Assembly: GCF_900094795.1 (NCBI RefSeq) | Contig: NZ_FMBC01000010.1 | Coordinates: 1 to 64,000, forward strand | Direction of reading: 5' to 3' | Length of the DNA stretch: 64,000 nucleotides | DNA from: Kosakonia oryziphila | GTDB taxonomy: Bacteria; Pseudomonadota; Gammaproteobacteria; Enterobacterales; Enterobacteriaceae | Shown here: piece by piece, positions 9,931 to 17,448 of the stretch | Layout: each line of letters starts with the position of its first letter | Position numbering within the stretch: position 1 is the stretch's first letter | The notes under the pieces: generated by a model | What the model was told of the DNA's origin: nothing | Databases searched by the model: none | What the model saw: the letters and a program-made list of their open reading frames with translations, nothing else | Translations under genes and position numbers: made by a program

Positions 9931-9970
9931 ACTTTTCCACTCAATCCATCTGGTCTGCGTCATCCTGAGA

Positions 9971-10000
9971 AGAATTTTGCCGCCGCAGCGGCAAAATTCT
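9971..10000 (-). terminator. Strong hairpin between hcp and tssJ
   Basis: A perfect 13-bp inverted repeat with a 4-nt loop begins 20 nt after the hcp stop in the direction of transcription. The stem is GC-rich near the loop and AT-rich at the base, and is followed by TTCTC rather than a long T-run. It could be a partial terminator or a 3' stabiliser that lets Hcp be made in excess over the membrane-complex genes downstream. Confidence 0.6.
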
Positions 10001-10020
10001 GTCAGCGAGCCTGGCAGTAA

Positions 10021-10506
10021 TTAGCTGCGCAGGTTTGCTTTCACGTCGTAACTGGTAGAGATCACGCCAGACTTCGTGCCTTCGGCGTTCTGCATGACAT
10101 AATCCTGAGTCAATTTCGTGAAGGCGAAGGTCACGCGCTCACGCGCACGCGTTTCGTCTTCGTGGGAGCCAGAAGTTTCTATGTGAGTAATAATGACATC
10201 GGTGAATTTAATGGTCAGATATTCCAGCGGATCGCCGCCAGCTTTACGAACCACAAACTGAATGTCTTTAATATGCTTACCAGACAGGCAGTAGCTCAGC
10301 AGATTAGTACTAGCCTTATCGACATAATGCTCAAAGCAGAAATCTTCAACCTTTGCTTTACCCGCCCCGCCACCGGAACCGCTATGCATATTTGAACTCT
10401 GGCTGCTTGCCCAATGCCAGGACAGCACTTCGATTTCATTTTTATGGGTAGCATCAAGAGATTCGCCTTCGATGCCATCAATTTTAATAAACATATCCTG
10501 AGCCAT
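10021..10506 (-). CDS. hcp: T6SS tube protein Hcp (TssD)
   Basis: Hcp hexamers stack into the inner tube that is fired with VgrG at its tip. The 161-residue product starts MAQDMFIKIDGIEGES, the classic Hcp N-terminus, and has the normal Hcp1 length with conserved segments such as GGDPLEYLTIKF. It is separated from tssC upstream by a 164-nt gap containing a hairpin and from tssJ downstream by another strong hairpin. This suggests its mRNA level is set apart from its operon partners. Confidence 0.97.
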   Translation of the reverse strand: MAQDMFIKIDGIEGESLDATHKNEIEVLSWHWASSQSSNMHSGSGGGAGKAKVEDFCFEHYVDKASTNLLSYCLSGKHIKDIQFVVRKAGGDPLEYLTIKFTDVIITHIETSGSHEDETRARERVTFAFTKLTQDYVMQNAEGTKSGVISTSYDVKANLRS

Positions 10507-10590
10507 ACTATTTCCTTAATCAGCTTTAATTAATAACGTTACTTTATGAGTAACGAGCGAAACGAAGACAAAAATATTTTTTTGCCTTTT

Positions 10591-10626
10591 ACAGCGCGCA
10601 AGGATCCCTGCGCAGCTGTTTTTTTA
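10591..10626. terminator. Hairpin in tssC-hcp gap with T-run on + strand
   Basis: An imperfect inverted repeat (ACAGC-GCGCA paired with TGCGC-A-GCTGT) is followed on the + strand by seven T residues. The flanking genes are read from the - strand, where the stem is followed by an A-rich stretch. Its T-run therefore faces the wrong way for a classical tssC terminator. It may act as an mRNA processing or stability element upstream of hcp, or block antisense transcription. Confidence 0.45.
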
Positions 10627-10670
10627 TTAAGAATAAAACGGGGATTATTCTTCTTTGTTAACTGTCTGAA

Positions 10671-12170
10671 TTACGCTACGTCTTTCAACGATGGTAATTT
10701 AGCGACCATACGCAAAGAGACTGTCAGACCTTCCAACTGGAAATGAGGACGCAGGAAGAATTTCGCCTGGTAATAACCAGGATTACCTTCAACATCTTCC
10801 ACTACCACTTCCGCTGCTGCCAGCGGACGACGCGCTTTGGTTTCCTGGGAAGAGTTCGCCGGATCGCCATCGACATAATTCATCACCCAGTTGTTCAGCC
10901 AGCGCTGCATATCTTCACGCTCTTTGAACGAACCAATTTTGTCGCGCACGATGCACTTCAGGTAGTGCGCAAAACGTGAGCAGGCAAACAGGTACGGCAG
11001 ACGCGCGGAAAGGTTGGCATTGGCCGTTGCGTCTGGATCGTAGTATTCCGCCGGTTTCTGCAATGACTGCGCGCCAATAAACGCCGCGTAATCGGTGTTT
11101 TTACGGTGAACCAGTGGAATAAAGCCATTCTTCGCCAGCTCCGCCTCGCGACGGTCAGAAATCGCAATCTCCGTCGGGCACTTCATATCCACGCCACCAT
11201 CGTCGGTCGGGAAGGTATGACACGGCAGTTCTTCCACCACGCCGCCGCTCTCTACGCCGCGAATCATGGTGCACCAGCCGTAATGCTTGAAGGAACGGTT
11301 AATGTTAACCGCCATCGCATACGCGGCGTTCGCCCAGACATATTTGCCGTGATCCGCGCCGTCGGTATCTTCCTCAAAATTGAAGTTATCCACCGGGTTG
11401 GTGTTGATTCCGTAAGGCAGACGGGCAAGGAAGCGCGGCATCGCCAGACCGATATAACGAGAATCCTCAGACTGACGCAGGGAGTTCCATGCGGCATACT
11501 CCAGATTTTGGGTAAAGATTTTCGTCAGATCACGCGGGTTAGCCAGCTCCTGCCAGGAGTCCATCTGCATCACGGATGGTGCAGCGCCGGTAATAAACGG
11601 CATATGAGCAGACGCCGCCACCTTACCGATAGAAGAGAGCAGGTCCACGTCCGGCGCGCTGTGGTCAAAATGGTAATCCGCCACCAGGCAGCCATATGGT
11701 TCGCCACCAAGCTGACCGTACTCTTCTTCGTAGATCTGCTTAAATAGCGGGCTTTGATCCCACGCGATACCTTTGTAGCGCTTCATGTTGCGACGCAGGT
11801 CATTTTTGGAAATGTCCATAAAGCGCAATTTCAGCTTCTCATCAGTTTCAGTGTTGTTCACCAGGTAATGCAGACCGCGCCAGGCGCTTTCCAGATGCTG
11901 AAACTCTTCATGATGAAGAATCAGGTTAATCTGCCCGGACAGCTTAAGGTCAATCTCCGCAATGATAGCAGCGATGTTTTTATACGCATCGTCAGTCATC
12001 ATGATCGAGGTGGCGAGCGCCTGCTCCGCCAGGGTTTTCACCGCCATTTCGACCGCCGATTTCGCCTGCTCGGACTTCGGCTTAAATTCACGGGTCAGTA
12101 ACGCATTAAAATCATTTTGCGTTGCGGCCTGCGGCGCGGCCTGTTTATGGTTTTGTGCTTGAGTTGCCAT
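10671..12170 (-). CDS. tssC: T6SS contractile sheath large subunit TssC
   Basis: TssC (VipB) forms the sheath around the Hcp tube together with TssB. The 499-residue product has the family length and conserved segments HHEEFQHLESAWRGLHYLV, GEPYGCLVADYHFDH and LPYLFACSRFAHYLK. It is cytoplasmic, with no membrane segment. It starts 21 nt after the tssB stop, as expected for the co-translated sheath pair. Confidence 0.98.
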   Translation of the reverse strand: MATQAQNHKQAAPQAATQNDFNALLTREFKPKSEQAKSAVEMAVKTLAEQALATSIMMTDDAYKNIAAIIAEIDLKLSGQINLILHHEEFQHLESAWRGLHYLVNNTETDEKLKLRFMDISKNDLRRNMKRYKGIAWDQSPLFKQIYEEEYGQLGGEPYGCLVADYHFDHSAPDVDLLSSIGKVAASAHMPFITGAAPSVMQMDSWQELANPRDLTKIFTQNLEYAAWNSLRQSEDSRYIGLAMPRFLARLPYGINTNPVDNFNFEEDTDGADHGKYVWANAAYAMAVNINRSFKHYGWCTMIRGVESGGVVEELPCHTFPTDDGGVDMKCPTEIAISDRREAELAKNGFIPLVHRKNTDYAAFIGAQSLQKPAEYYDPDATANANLSARLPYLFACSRFAHYLKCIVRDKIGSFKEREDMQRWLNNWVMNYVDGDPANSSQETKARRPLAAAEVVVEDVEGNPGYYQAKFFLRPHFQLEGLTVSLRMVAKLPSLKDVA

Positions 12171-12191
12171 TTTTATCTCTCTGATTCACAT

Positions 12192-12710
12192 TCAGGACGC
12201 GGCTTCATCAGCCTGTTTAGGTTTTGGTGCCGATGCCAGGGTGTTCAGCAGCGACTTGTCATTCAGCACTTTCATCACCAGGCTTTCTGCACCCGCTTTA
12301 CCGTCCATATAGGTTTGCAGGTTGGCAAGCTGGGTACGAGCTTCGAGCAGCTGAGATAACGAGTCCACTTTGCGGGCAATCGCGTCTGGCGAAAAATCGT
12401 CCATGCTTTCAAAGGTCATATCGACCATCAGTTGCCCTTCACCCGTTAAGGTATTCGGCACCGCGAACGCCACGCGCGGACGCATGGCTTTCATACGCTC
12501 GTCAAAGTTATCGATGTCGATGCTCAGAAATTTTCTGTCCGCAACAGGCGGCAATGGTTCCAGCGGTTTACCGGATAAATCCGCCAGCACGCCCATTACG
12601 AATGGCAGTTCAATTTTCTTTTCACTGCCATAGATTTCTACGTCGTACTCAATTTGTACGCGCGGTGCACGGTTACGTGCGATAAATTTTTGTGAATTAC
12701 TCTTGCTCAT
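12192..12710 (-). CDS. tssB: T6SS contractile sheath small subunit TssB
   Basis: TssB (VipA) pairs with TssC to build the contractile sheath; the TssC N-terminus is recognised by ClpV. The 172-residue product contains RAPRVQIEYDVEIYGSEKKIELPFV and LPFVMGVLADLSG, the hallmark TssB N-terminal region. It precedes tssC by 21 nt. It lies 90 nt downstream of the minor pilin gene, so it could be read from the fimbrial transcript or from a weak promoter in that gap. Confidence 0.97.
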   Translation of the reverse strand: MSKSNSQKFIARNRAPRVQIEYDVEIYGSEKKIELPFVMGVLADLSGKPLEPLPPVADRKFLSIDIDNFDERMKAMRPRVAFAVPNTLTGEGQLMVDMTFESMDDFSPDAIARKVDSLSQLLEARTQLANLQTYMDGKAGAESLVMKVLNDKSLLNTLASAPKPKQADEAAS

Positions 12711-12738
12711 ATGGATAAATACTCTTTGTTCACCGTTT

Positions 12739-12769
12739 ATGTATAAATCATGGCTGGTCTGATGGTTAA
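12739..12769 (-). promoter_or_regulatory. Possible sigma70 promoter for tssB operon
   Basis: On the - strand, TTAACC and TATACA-like hexamers are separated by 18 nt, about 30 nt upstream of the tssB start. The match to consensus is moderate. It would allow the sheath genes to be transcribed apart from the fimbrial operon upstream. Confidence 0.3.
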
Positions 12770-12800
12770 CGTTCGGATAATTCGCTTATTCCACTCCTTG

Positions 12801-13340
12801 CTATTTATAAACAAGTTCGATCCCCGCTACCGTCTGAACTTTTCCGGCGGTAACGGCTGAGTCACCCTTCGCATAATAGCTCGCTAAGAATCTATGACTT
12901 AATGGGTCAGCGGTGGCAGAAATAAGATAATCCTGCCCTGACGTAGCATCATCAATAACAACCTGCGAACTATCTTCTTTACGTAATCTGACCTGAACAT
13001 TGTTGCTCATGTCGGTTCCTGAATTATTTATTAAATTACCCGTCGCCGTATCCGCGCCAGAAATAGCGCTATTAAAGAACACGGCTACCGTCCTGCTAGC
13101 CGGGCACTCTCTTAAGGTAATATTAAAAGGCACGCTGCCAGCTTCATTGCCATTTTTCTGAAGCGACATCACCGATATTTTGGGTAATTGTACGACTTCG
13201 TTATTGCTGCCGTTATTAATTTCTATAACGCAGGTTTCATCGGTATAGGCGCCAGTAAAATAAACATCCATCGAATACCCAACCGCGTAGACATATGCCA
13301 CATGACTCCCCAGCAGTGCAATTGCCAGCGCTTTTTTCAT
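12801..13340 (-). CDS. Minor fimbrial subunit (type 1 pilin family)
   Basis: This is a pilin of the chaperone-usher type, probably a tip, adaptor or terminator subunit because it is the last gene after the usher. The ATG at 13340 overlaps the usher stop (TAATG), and gives a signal peptide MKKALAIALLGSHVAYVYA. An alternative ATG three codons upstream exists. The mature protein has the two pilin cysteines (DETCVIE and LRECPAS). The C-terminal strand ends in GIELVYK, as in subunits joined by donor-strand exchange. It is 179 residues, a normal pilin size. The neighbouring tssB is read in the same direction. Confidence 0.88.
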   Translation of the reverse strand: MKKALAIALLGSHVAYVYAVGYSMDVYFTGAYTDETCVIEINNGSNNEVVQLPKISVMSLQKNGNEAGSVPFNITLRECPASRTVAVFFNSAISGADTATGNLINNSGTDMSNNVQVRLRKEDSSQVVIDDATSGQDYLISATADPLSHRFLASYYAKGDSAVTAGKVQTVAGIELVYK

Positions 13341-15952
13341 TAATGACATACAACCTCCGCCTGTGTAATCGAGCCGGGCGATTTTATAATCTTACGGGCA
13401 ATATCGCTGTTGGAATAAATGGTGCACAACCGATCGCCAGATGCATTTTTAACGTACAAATTGCTATTTTCTGCCTGCCAGCCGCGAATAAATGCCATGC
13501 CGCCCTGCCCAATAATGCCAAGGCTATTATTACGCTCATCAAAAATATCCGCGCCGATAGGTAAAGGCTGCCCTTTCTTATCCCGGACAATTAACACCAC
13601 AGGTACACCCACCTGCGTTTTAACATCTACTTTGACCACCGTGCCCATACGTGGAATAACGATGCTTTCATTTTCCAGCACATCCACATTATCAGGCAGC
13701 CCCACGGTATTCACCGCTACGGTGTTCTCGCGATAAGGGGTGAGCGACGGCACAATTGCAAAACCGTTGGCATCAATGCGCGCACCATAACCGTTCAGCA
13801 TCCTCGCGCCTTCTGCGCCCGGCGCTTCTACTAGCGCAAACGGCGCATCGCCCAGACGCGGCCCCAGCGTTACACCACCGCGGTGCGCCACCACGCTGCC
13901 ATTGGCCGACAGTGAAAGCTGACGCGACTTATTTCCCACGGATGCAGTCGATCCCAACTGTCCTATCGGCGAGTTGTAATTGACGTTGCCGTTAAACGCC
14001 CCCTGCGTTGATGTATCCTTCGTTTTATTGACCGCCGTCCCTATGCCGTAGCTCAGTTCGTTCTGCATGCCCTGGCTACCGATGGCATTCATCTGGAACG
14101 CGCTGCCTCCGTTATTGTCATGCGAGGCAGTTGAATAGATCGTACTGAACAGCGGTTTTTCGGTGATGCTGCGCCCCAGCGGCACACTGATGGACAACAT
14201 CACGTTATTCACATTTCGGCCATCGCCGTTATACGAGCGGGAAGCCGATACCGACCAGGAAAAATAGCGCTCGGATTTGTTATACGACACCATGTACTGA
14301 CTGGAGGCAGAGCGTTCATCCCAGTAGTTATAAAAGTTACCGGAAAAATTAATCCTGCTGCCGTTCCACAGCGGCTGGCCGACGTTCACGGTAAAACGCT
14401 GCCGGGTGCGATAATCCACCAGATAATCATTATTTCTGGAGCCATAGCGCTCTAGCGCGGCATCCCTGAGACTGTAAAACCCCTTTGAGGAGTAGCGGTA
14501 CGCCGCCAGGGTAACGTCCGTCGACGTCGCATCCAGATACTTACTAAAACTAATATTAAAACTGTTGCCGGAAGAGACTTTGCCGCCGCCTGGCTCGCTG
14601 CGCGCATGGGCGACATCCACCGACACCCCGCCCAGCGGCGTATTGAACGCATTGCCCAGACCTAACGCCGCATAGTGATCGGCAAACTGTCCGCCGCCGT
14701 ACAAGGTGTACATGTTGCCAAGCCCATACTGGTAGAAGCCCTGAGCGACACCTGGCTTTTCAGAGAGCGCATCATCCTGCAACTTCCCGACCACCACGCC
14801 AAAACGGTACACACCATCGTGCAGCAGCATCGGCGGCGCAGAAAAGGGCACTATCTGCGTACGCTGGCGACCATCCGCCTCTGTCACCGTCACCTGCAAA
14901 TCGCCGCCATAGCCCATTGCGCCGATGTCGCTCAGTTCAAATGGTCCTGGCGGTACGGTAGTTTCATACAGCGTCTGGCCGCGTTGCGTCACCTGCACTT
15001 TGGCGTTGGTTTCAGCAATGCCGCGAACCAACGGCGTGTAATAACGCAGGCCATCCGGCAGCATACGGTCGTCAGACTGTAGCTGAATCCCCCGCACCAT
15101 CATGCTATCGAACAGATCGCCGCTGGTTGAGCTATCGCCCAGCGTCAACTGGCTTCTCAGTACCGGAATATCACGCTGAAGGTAAGTCATGATGGATTCG
15201 GTATGTGATGACGCGCTGCTGCTCCAGTTGGTGTTCATCCGTTTACGCAACCGCCAGTCGTAAAAGTTTAGCCCCATCAGTAACCCGAGGTTGCCGCTGG
15301 CAGAGTGATCCTTTTCCCCGTTGTAATGGCGGGTTGTCTGCTGAGTATAGGCGTTAGCGTTATAGTCCAGCACGCCCGCCGTCACGCCGGAATCCCACAA
15401 AGCAGGATCGGTATAACCACGCGGACGTTGCACAATATAAGCCTGTGGAATCAAAAGGTTGAGATAAAAATCACTGGTCAGATAGTTCGCGCTTGCACCT
15501 GTCACCCACTCATCCACCATGGCACATTGCGCACCCTCTTCTGCCGCTGGTCTGGCCGCGACCTTAATGCCCAGACGGATCAGTTCATCCTGAGCGAAGC
15601 AGGGCTGAGCACTCATACTGCCTGCAACGGGTTTAAACATCACTTTGTGCTGTCCCTGGCTTTGACCATTGACGGCAACCTGCACCATATACTCTCCCGC
15701 TGGTGCCGGGTTACCCTCATAATAACGAGAGACATCAACGCTAGTGCCGTGAATGAACGAACTATTAAAATTCACACCTTCATTTTTACCGCTGGTTGCC
15801 TGAGCCCCGTCTCTGGCGTGAGCGAACACAGAAACGCTGGCCCCTAAGGAAGCAATAAGGATATGGCGAATCGCAACCGCGAATTTTGATTCACGAATTA
15901 CGCGGCGTGTATATTTTTTTATCTTTTTCGGATTCACGTCATTATTCCTCAC
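13340..15952 (-). CDS. Outer-membrane fimbrial usher
   Basis: The usher is the outer-membrane pore that assembles and exports pilins delivered by the periplasmic chaperone. The 870-residue product is of normal usher length (FimD/PapC family). It contains a long signal region, the N-terminal chaperone-binding domain with VDVSRYYEGNPAPAGEYMV, a large beta-barrel, a plug, and C-terminal domains ending SPGSITQAEVVCH. Motifs such as PPGPFELSDI and LPDGLRYYTPLVRGIA are classic for ushers. It follows the chaperone gene by 22 nt and is coupled to the minor pilin gene. Confidence 0.96.
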   Translation of the reverse strand: MRNNDVNPKKIKKYTRRVIRESKFAVAIRHILIASLGASVSVFAHARDGAQATSGKNEGVNFNSSFIHGTSVDVSRYYEGNPAPAGEYMVQVAVNGQSQGQHKVMFKPVAGSMSAQPCFAQDELIRLGIKVAARPAAEEGAQCAMVDEWVTGASANYLTSDFYLNLLIPQAYIVQRPRGYTDPALWDSGVTAGVLDYNANAYTQQTTRHYNGEKDHSASGNLGLLMGLNFYDWRLRKRMNTNWSSSASSHTESIMTYLQRDIPVLRSQLTLGDSSTSGDLFDSMMVRGIQLQSDDRMLPDGLRYYTPLVRGIAETNAKVQVTQRGQTLYETTVPPGPFELSDIGAMGYGGDLQVTVTEADGRQRTQIVPFSAPPMLLHDGVYRFGVVVGKLQDDALSEKPGVAQGFYQYGLGNMYTLYGGGQFADHYAALGLGNAFNTPLGGVSVDVAHARSEPGGGKVSSGNSFNISFSKYLDATSTDVTLAAYRYSSKGFYSLRDAALERYGSRNNDYLVDYRTRQRFTVNVGQPLWNGSRINFSGNFYNYWDERSASSQYMVSYNKSERYFSWSVSASRSYNGDGRNVNNVMLSISVPLGRSITEKPLFSTIYSTASHDNNGGSAFQMNAIGSQGMQNELSYGIGTAVNKTKDTSTQGAFNGNVNYNSPIGQLGSTASVGNKSRQLSLSANGSVVAHRGGVTLGPRLGDAPFALVEAPGAEGARMLNGYGARIDANGFAIVPSLTPYRENTVAVNTVGLPDNVDVLENESIVIPRMGTVVKVDVKTQVGVPVVLIVRDKKGQPLPIGADIFDERNNSLGIIGQGGMAFIRGWQAENSNLYVKNASGDRLCTIYSNSDIARKIIKSPGSITQAEVVCH

Positions 15953-15974
15953 AACTACGCAGCTCAGCGATTTA

Positions 15975-16730
15975 CTATTTTTTTATTGAAATCGTGTTAC
16001 CTGATGAATAAACCAACTGATAGTTAACAACACTGCCGTAATCGTTAATCAGGCGGACATCAATGCTATTGATAGTTGTTATCGATTTATTTTTTTGCTC
16101 CAGCAAGAACTCTTTACTGCCAAATGGTGGGACCATATCCACGACCAGCGGATATTTTGATGAACCAGAGCTTACCACCGCAGAATCAAATGAAAAATAG
16201 TAAGGCGTTGGGTTGGTAACTTTAATTCCCTTCATTGGACTAATCATTTCCCAATGCAGCTTTTCAAATTCGTTAGCACTGTTGCTATTTAACGCTGTCG
16301 GGCGATAAAATATTTTAATGCGGGTTCTGAATGCCAATTCCAGATGATCGGTATCCTTCATCTTTTCATTCACCGGTGGGATTTCCAGCATATTAAACCA
16401 GAACACTGACTCCCGGTCCTGCGGCAAGGTCATACCGTTATAAATAAGGCGTACGCTCTGCCCCTTTCCGGGTTCAACACGATAAACCGGCGGCGTAACG
16501 ATAAATGGCACCTTAATATTATTTATATCACTATTTTTATTACCATCATCCACCCAGACCTGCACCAGAGAAGGCTTTTTATTTTTATTATTGGTTCTTA
16601 TGGTCTGCTCTTTTTCTGAACCAGGGAAAATCACACGTGTACCAGAAATGGTCATCCCCGCAAACGCAGCATGGGTTACCAGCATTAAAAAGAAAAAAGT
16701 ATTTAATAATATTGCATGTTGATATTTCAT
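15975..16730 (-). CDS. Periplasmic fimbrial chaperone (PapD/FimC type)
   Basis: The chaperone folds pilins in the periplasm by donor-strand complementation and hands them to the usher. I place the start at the ATG at 16730, which has an AAGG site 7 nt upstream and begins the signal peptide ending THAAFA. The open frame extends 56 codons further upstream, but that part does not look like a leader. The 251-residue product has the PapD core pattern: GTRVIFPGSEKEQTIRTNN, SLVQVWVD, PPVYRVEPGKGQSVRLIYN, and FWFNMLEIPP. It lies between the major pilin and the usher. Confidence 0.95.
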   Translation of the reverse strand: MKYQHAILLNTFFFLMLVTHAAFAGMTISGTRVIFPGSEKEQTIRTNNKNKKPSLVQVWVDDGNKNSDINNIKVPFIVTPPVYRVEPGKGQSVRLIYNGMTLPQDRESVFWFNMLEIPPVNEKMKDTDHLELAFRTRIKIFYRPTALNSNSANEFEKLHWEMISPMKGIKVTNPTPYYFSFDSAVVSSGSSKYPLVVDMVPPFGSKEFLLEQKNKSITTINSIDVRLINDYGSVVNYQLVYSSGNTISIKK

Positions 16731-16777
16731 AGCACAGCCTTGCACGTAATACGGTCCATCTGATGGAAATGGTTTAA

Positions 16778-16799
16778 CAGGGGCGATGACTCGCCCCTG
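16778..16799 (-). terminator. Hairpin after the major pilin gene
   Basis: A 9-bp perfect stem (CAGGGGCGA with TCGCCCCTG) and a 4-nt loop lie 23 nt after the major pilin stop. It is followed by TTAAAC and not by a full T-run. It probably acts as a partial terminator or 3' stabiliser, giving more pilin than chaperone and usher, as is common in fimbrial operons. Confidence 0.55.
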
Positions 16800-16821
16800 G
16801 GTCAATCCTGACGGAAAGAAA

Positions 16822-17352
16822 TTACGGATACGCCAGAGTGTAATCGGCCTGCGCGTAAACCAGACCCGCAGTGGTCGCACCGATTGCATAGTAGCCACCG
16901 TAGTAACGCATGGTCGCTTTACCGCCGGTCACGGGGAAAGCTGCGCCGGTTTCGCCCACTTTCAGCGGTTTCTGATCAGAGTTATACAGACGAACCTGAA
17001 CGTTAGTTGCCGCAGTTCCCGTGCCGGCATACTGGTTACGCAGGTTACCGGTTCCTGGATCTGAGTCGTTGCCGATGGCTTCAAAATGCGCGGCAACATT
17101 AGTGATACCCTCAGGGCACTTTTCAACGTTCAGCTCAAAACCTTTGGAACCCGCACTGGTACCTGCCGCATTCAGGGTCTGAATGGAGATAGTCGGCAGT
17201 TGCACCTGACGGTCAAGAGAGTCAGCGGCAATTTCACAGGTTTCAGCAATCAGCTCACCGTTAAAGGTTACGGTGCCCTGAGTTGCGGCCAGCGCAGAGG
17301 TCGATACTGTTGCCATCGCCAGTGCGTACAACGTCGTTTTGAATGTAGACAT
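16822..17352 (-). CDS. Major fimbrial subunit (type 1 pilin, FimA-like)
   Basis: This is the probable main shaft pilin, being the first gene of the fimbrial operon. A signal peptide ends STSALA, and the mature chain starts ATQGTVTFNGELIAETCEI, the typical FimA-like N-terminus with its first Cys. The second Cys is in VEKCPEG, and the C-terminus ends YAQADYTLAYP, the penultimate-Tyr pattern recognised by chaperones. The length of 176 residues is usual. The gene sits 96 nt downstream of the clpV stop, so it could share the clpV transcript or have its own promoter in that AT-rich gap. Confidence 0.95.
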   Translation of the reverse strand: MSTFKTTLYALAMATVSTSALAATQGTVTFNGELIAETCEIAADSLDRQVQLPTISIQTLNAAGTSAGSKGFELNVEKCPEGITNVAAHFEAIGNDSDPGTGNLRNQYAGTGTAATNVQVRLYNSDQKPLKVGETGAAFPVTGGKATMRYYGGYYAIGATTAGLVYAQADYTLAYP

Positions 17353-17448
17353 AACAAACTTCCTATATTAGTGTTATTAAAATTAAATCTTTATGACCTT
17401 AAGTCCGTGTTTGATCTATTCCGTATTCCCTGTAGATTTCGTGCTTTG

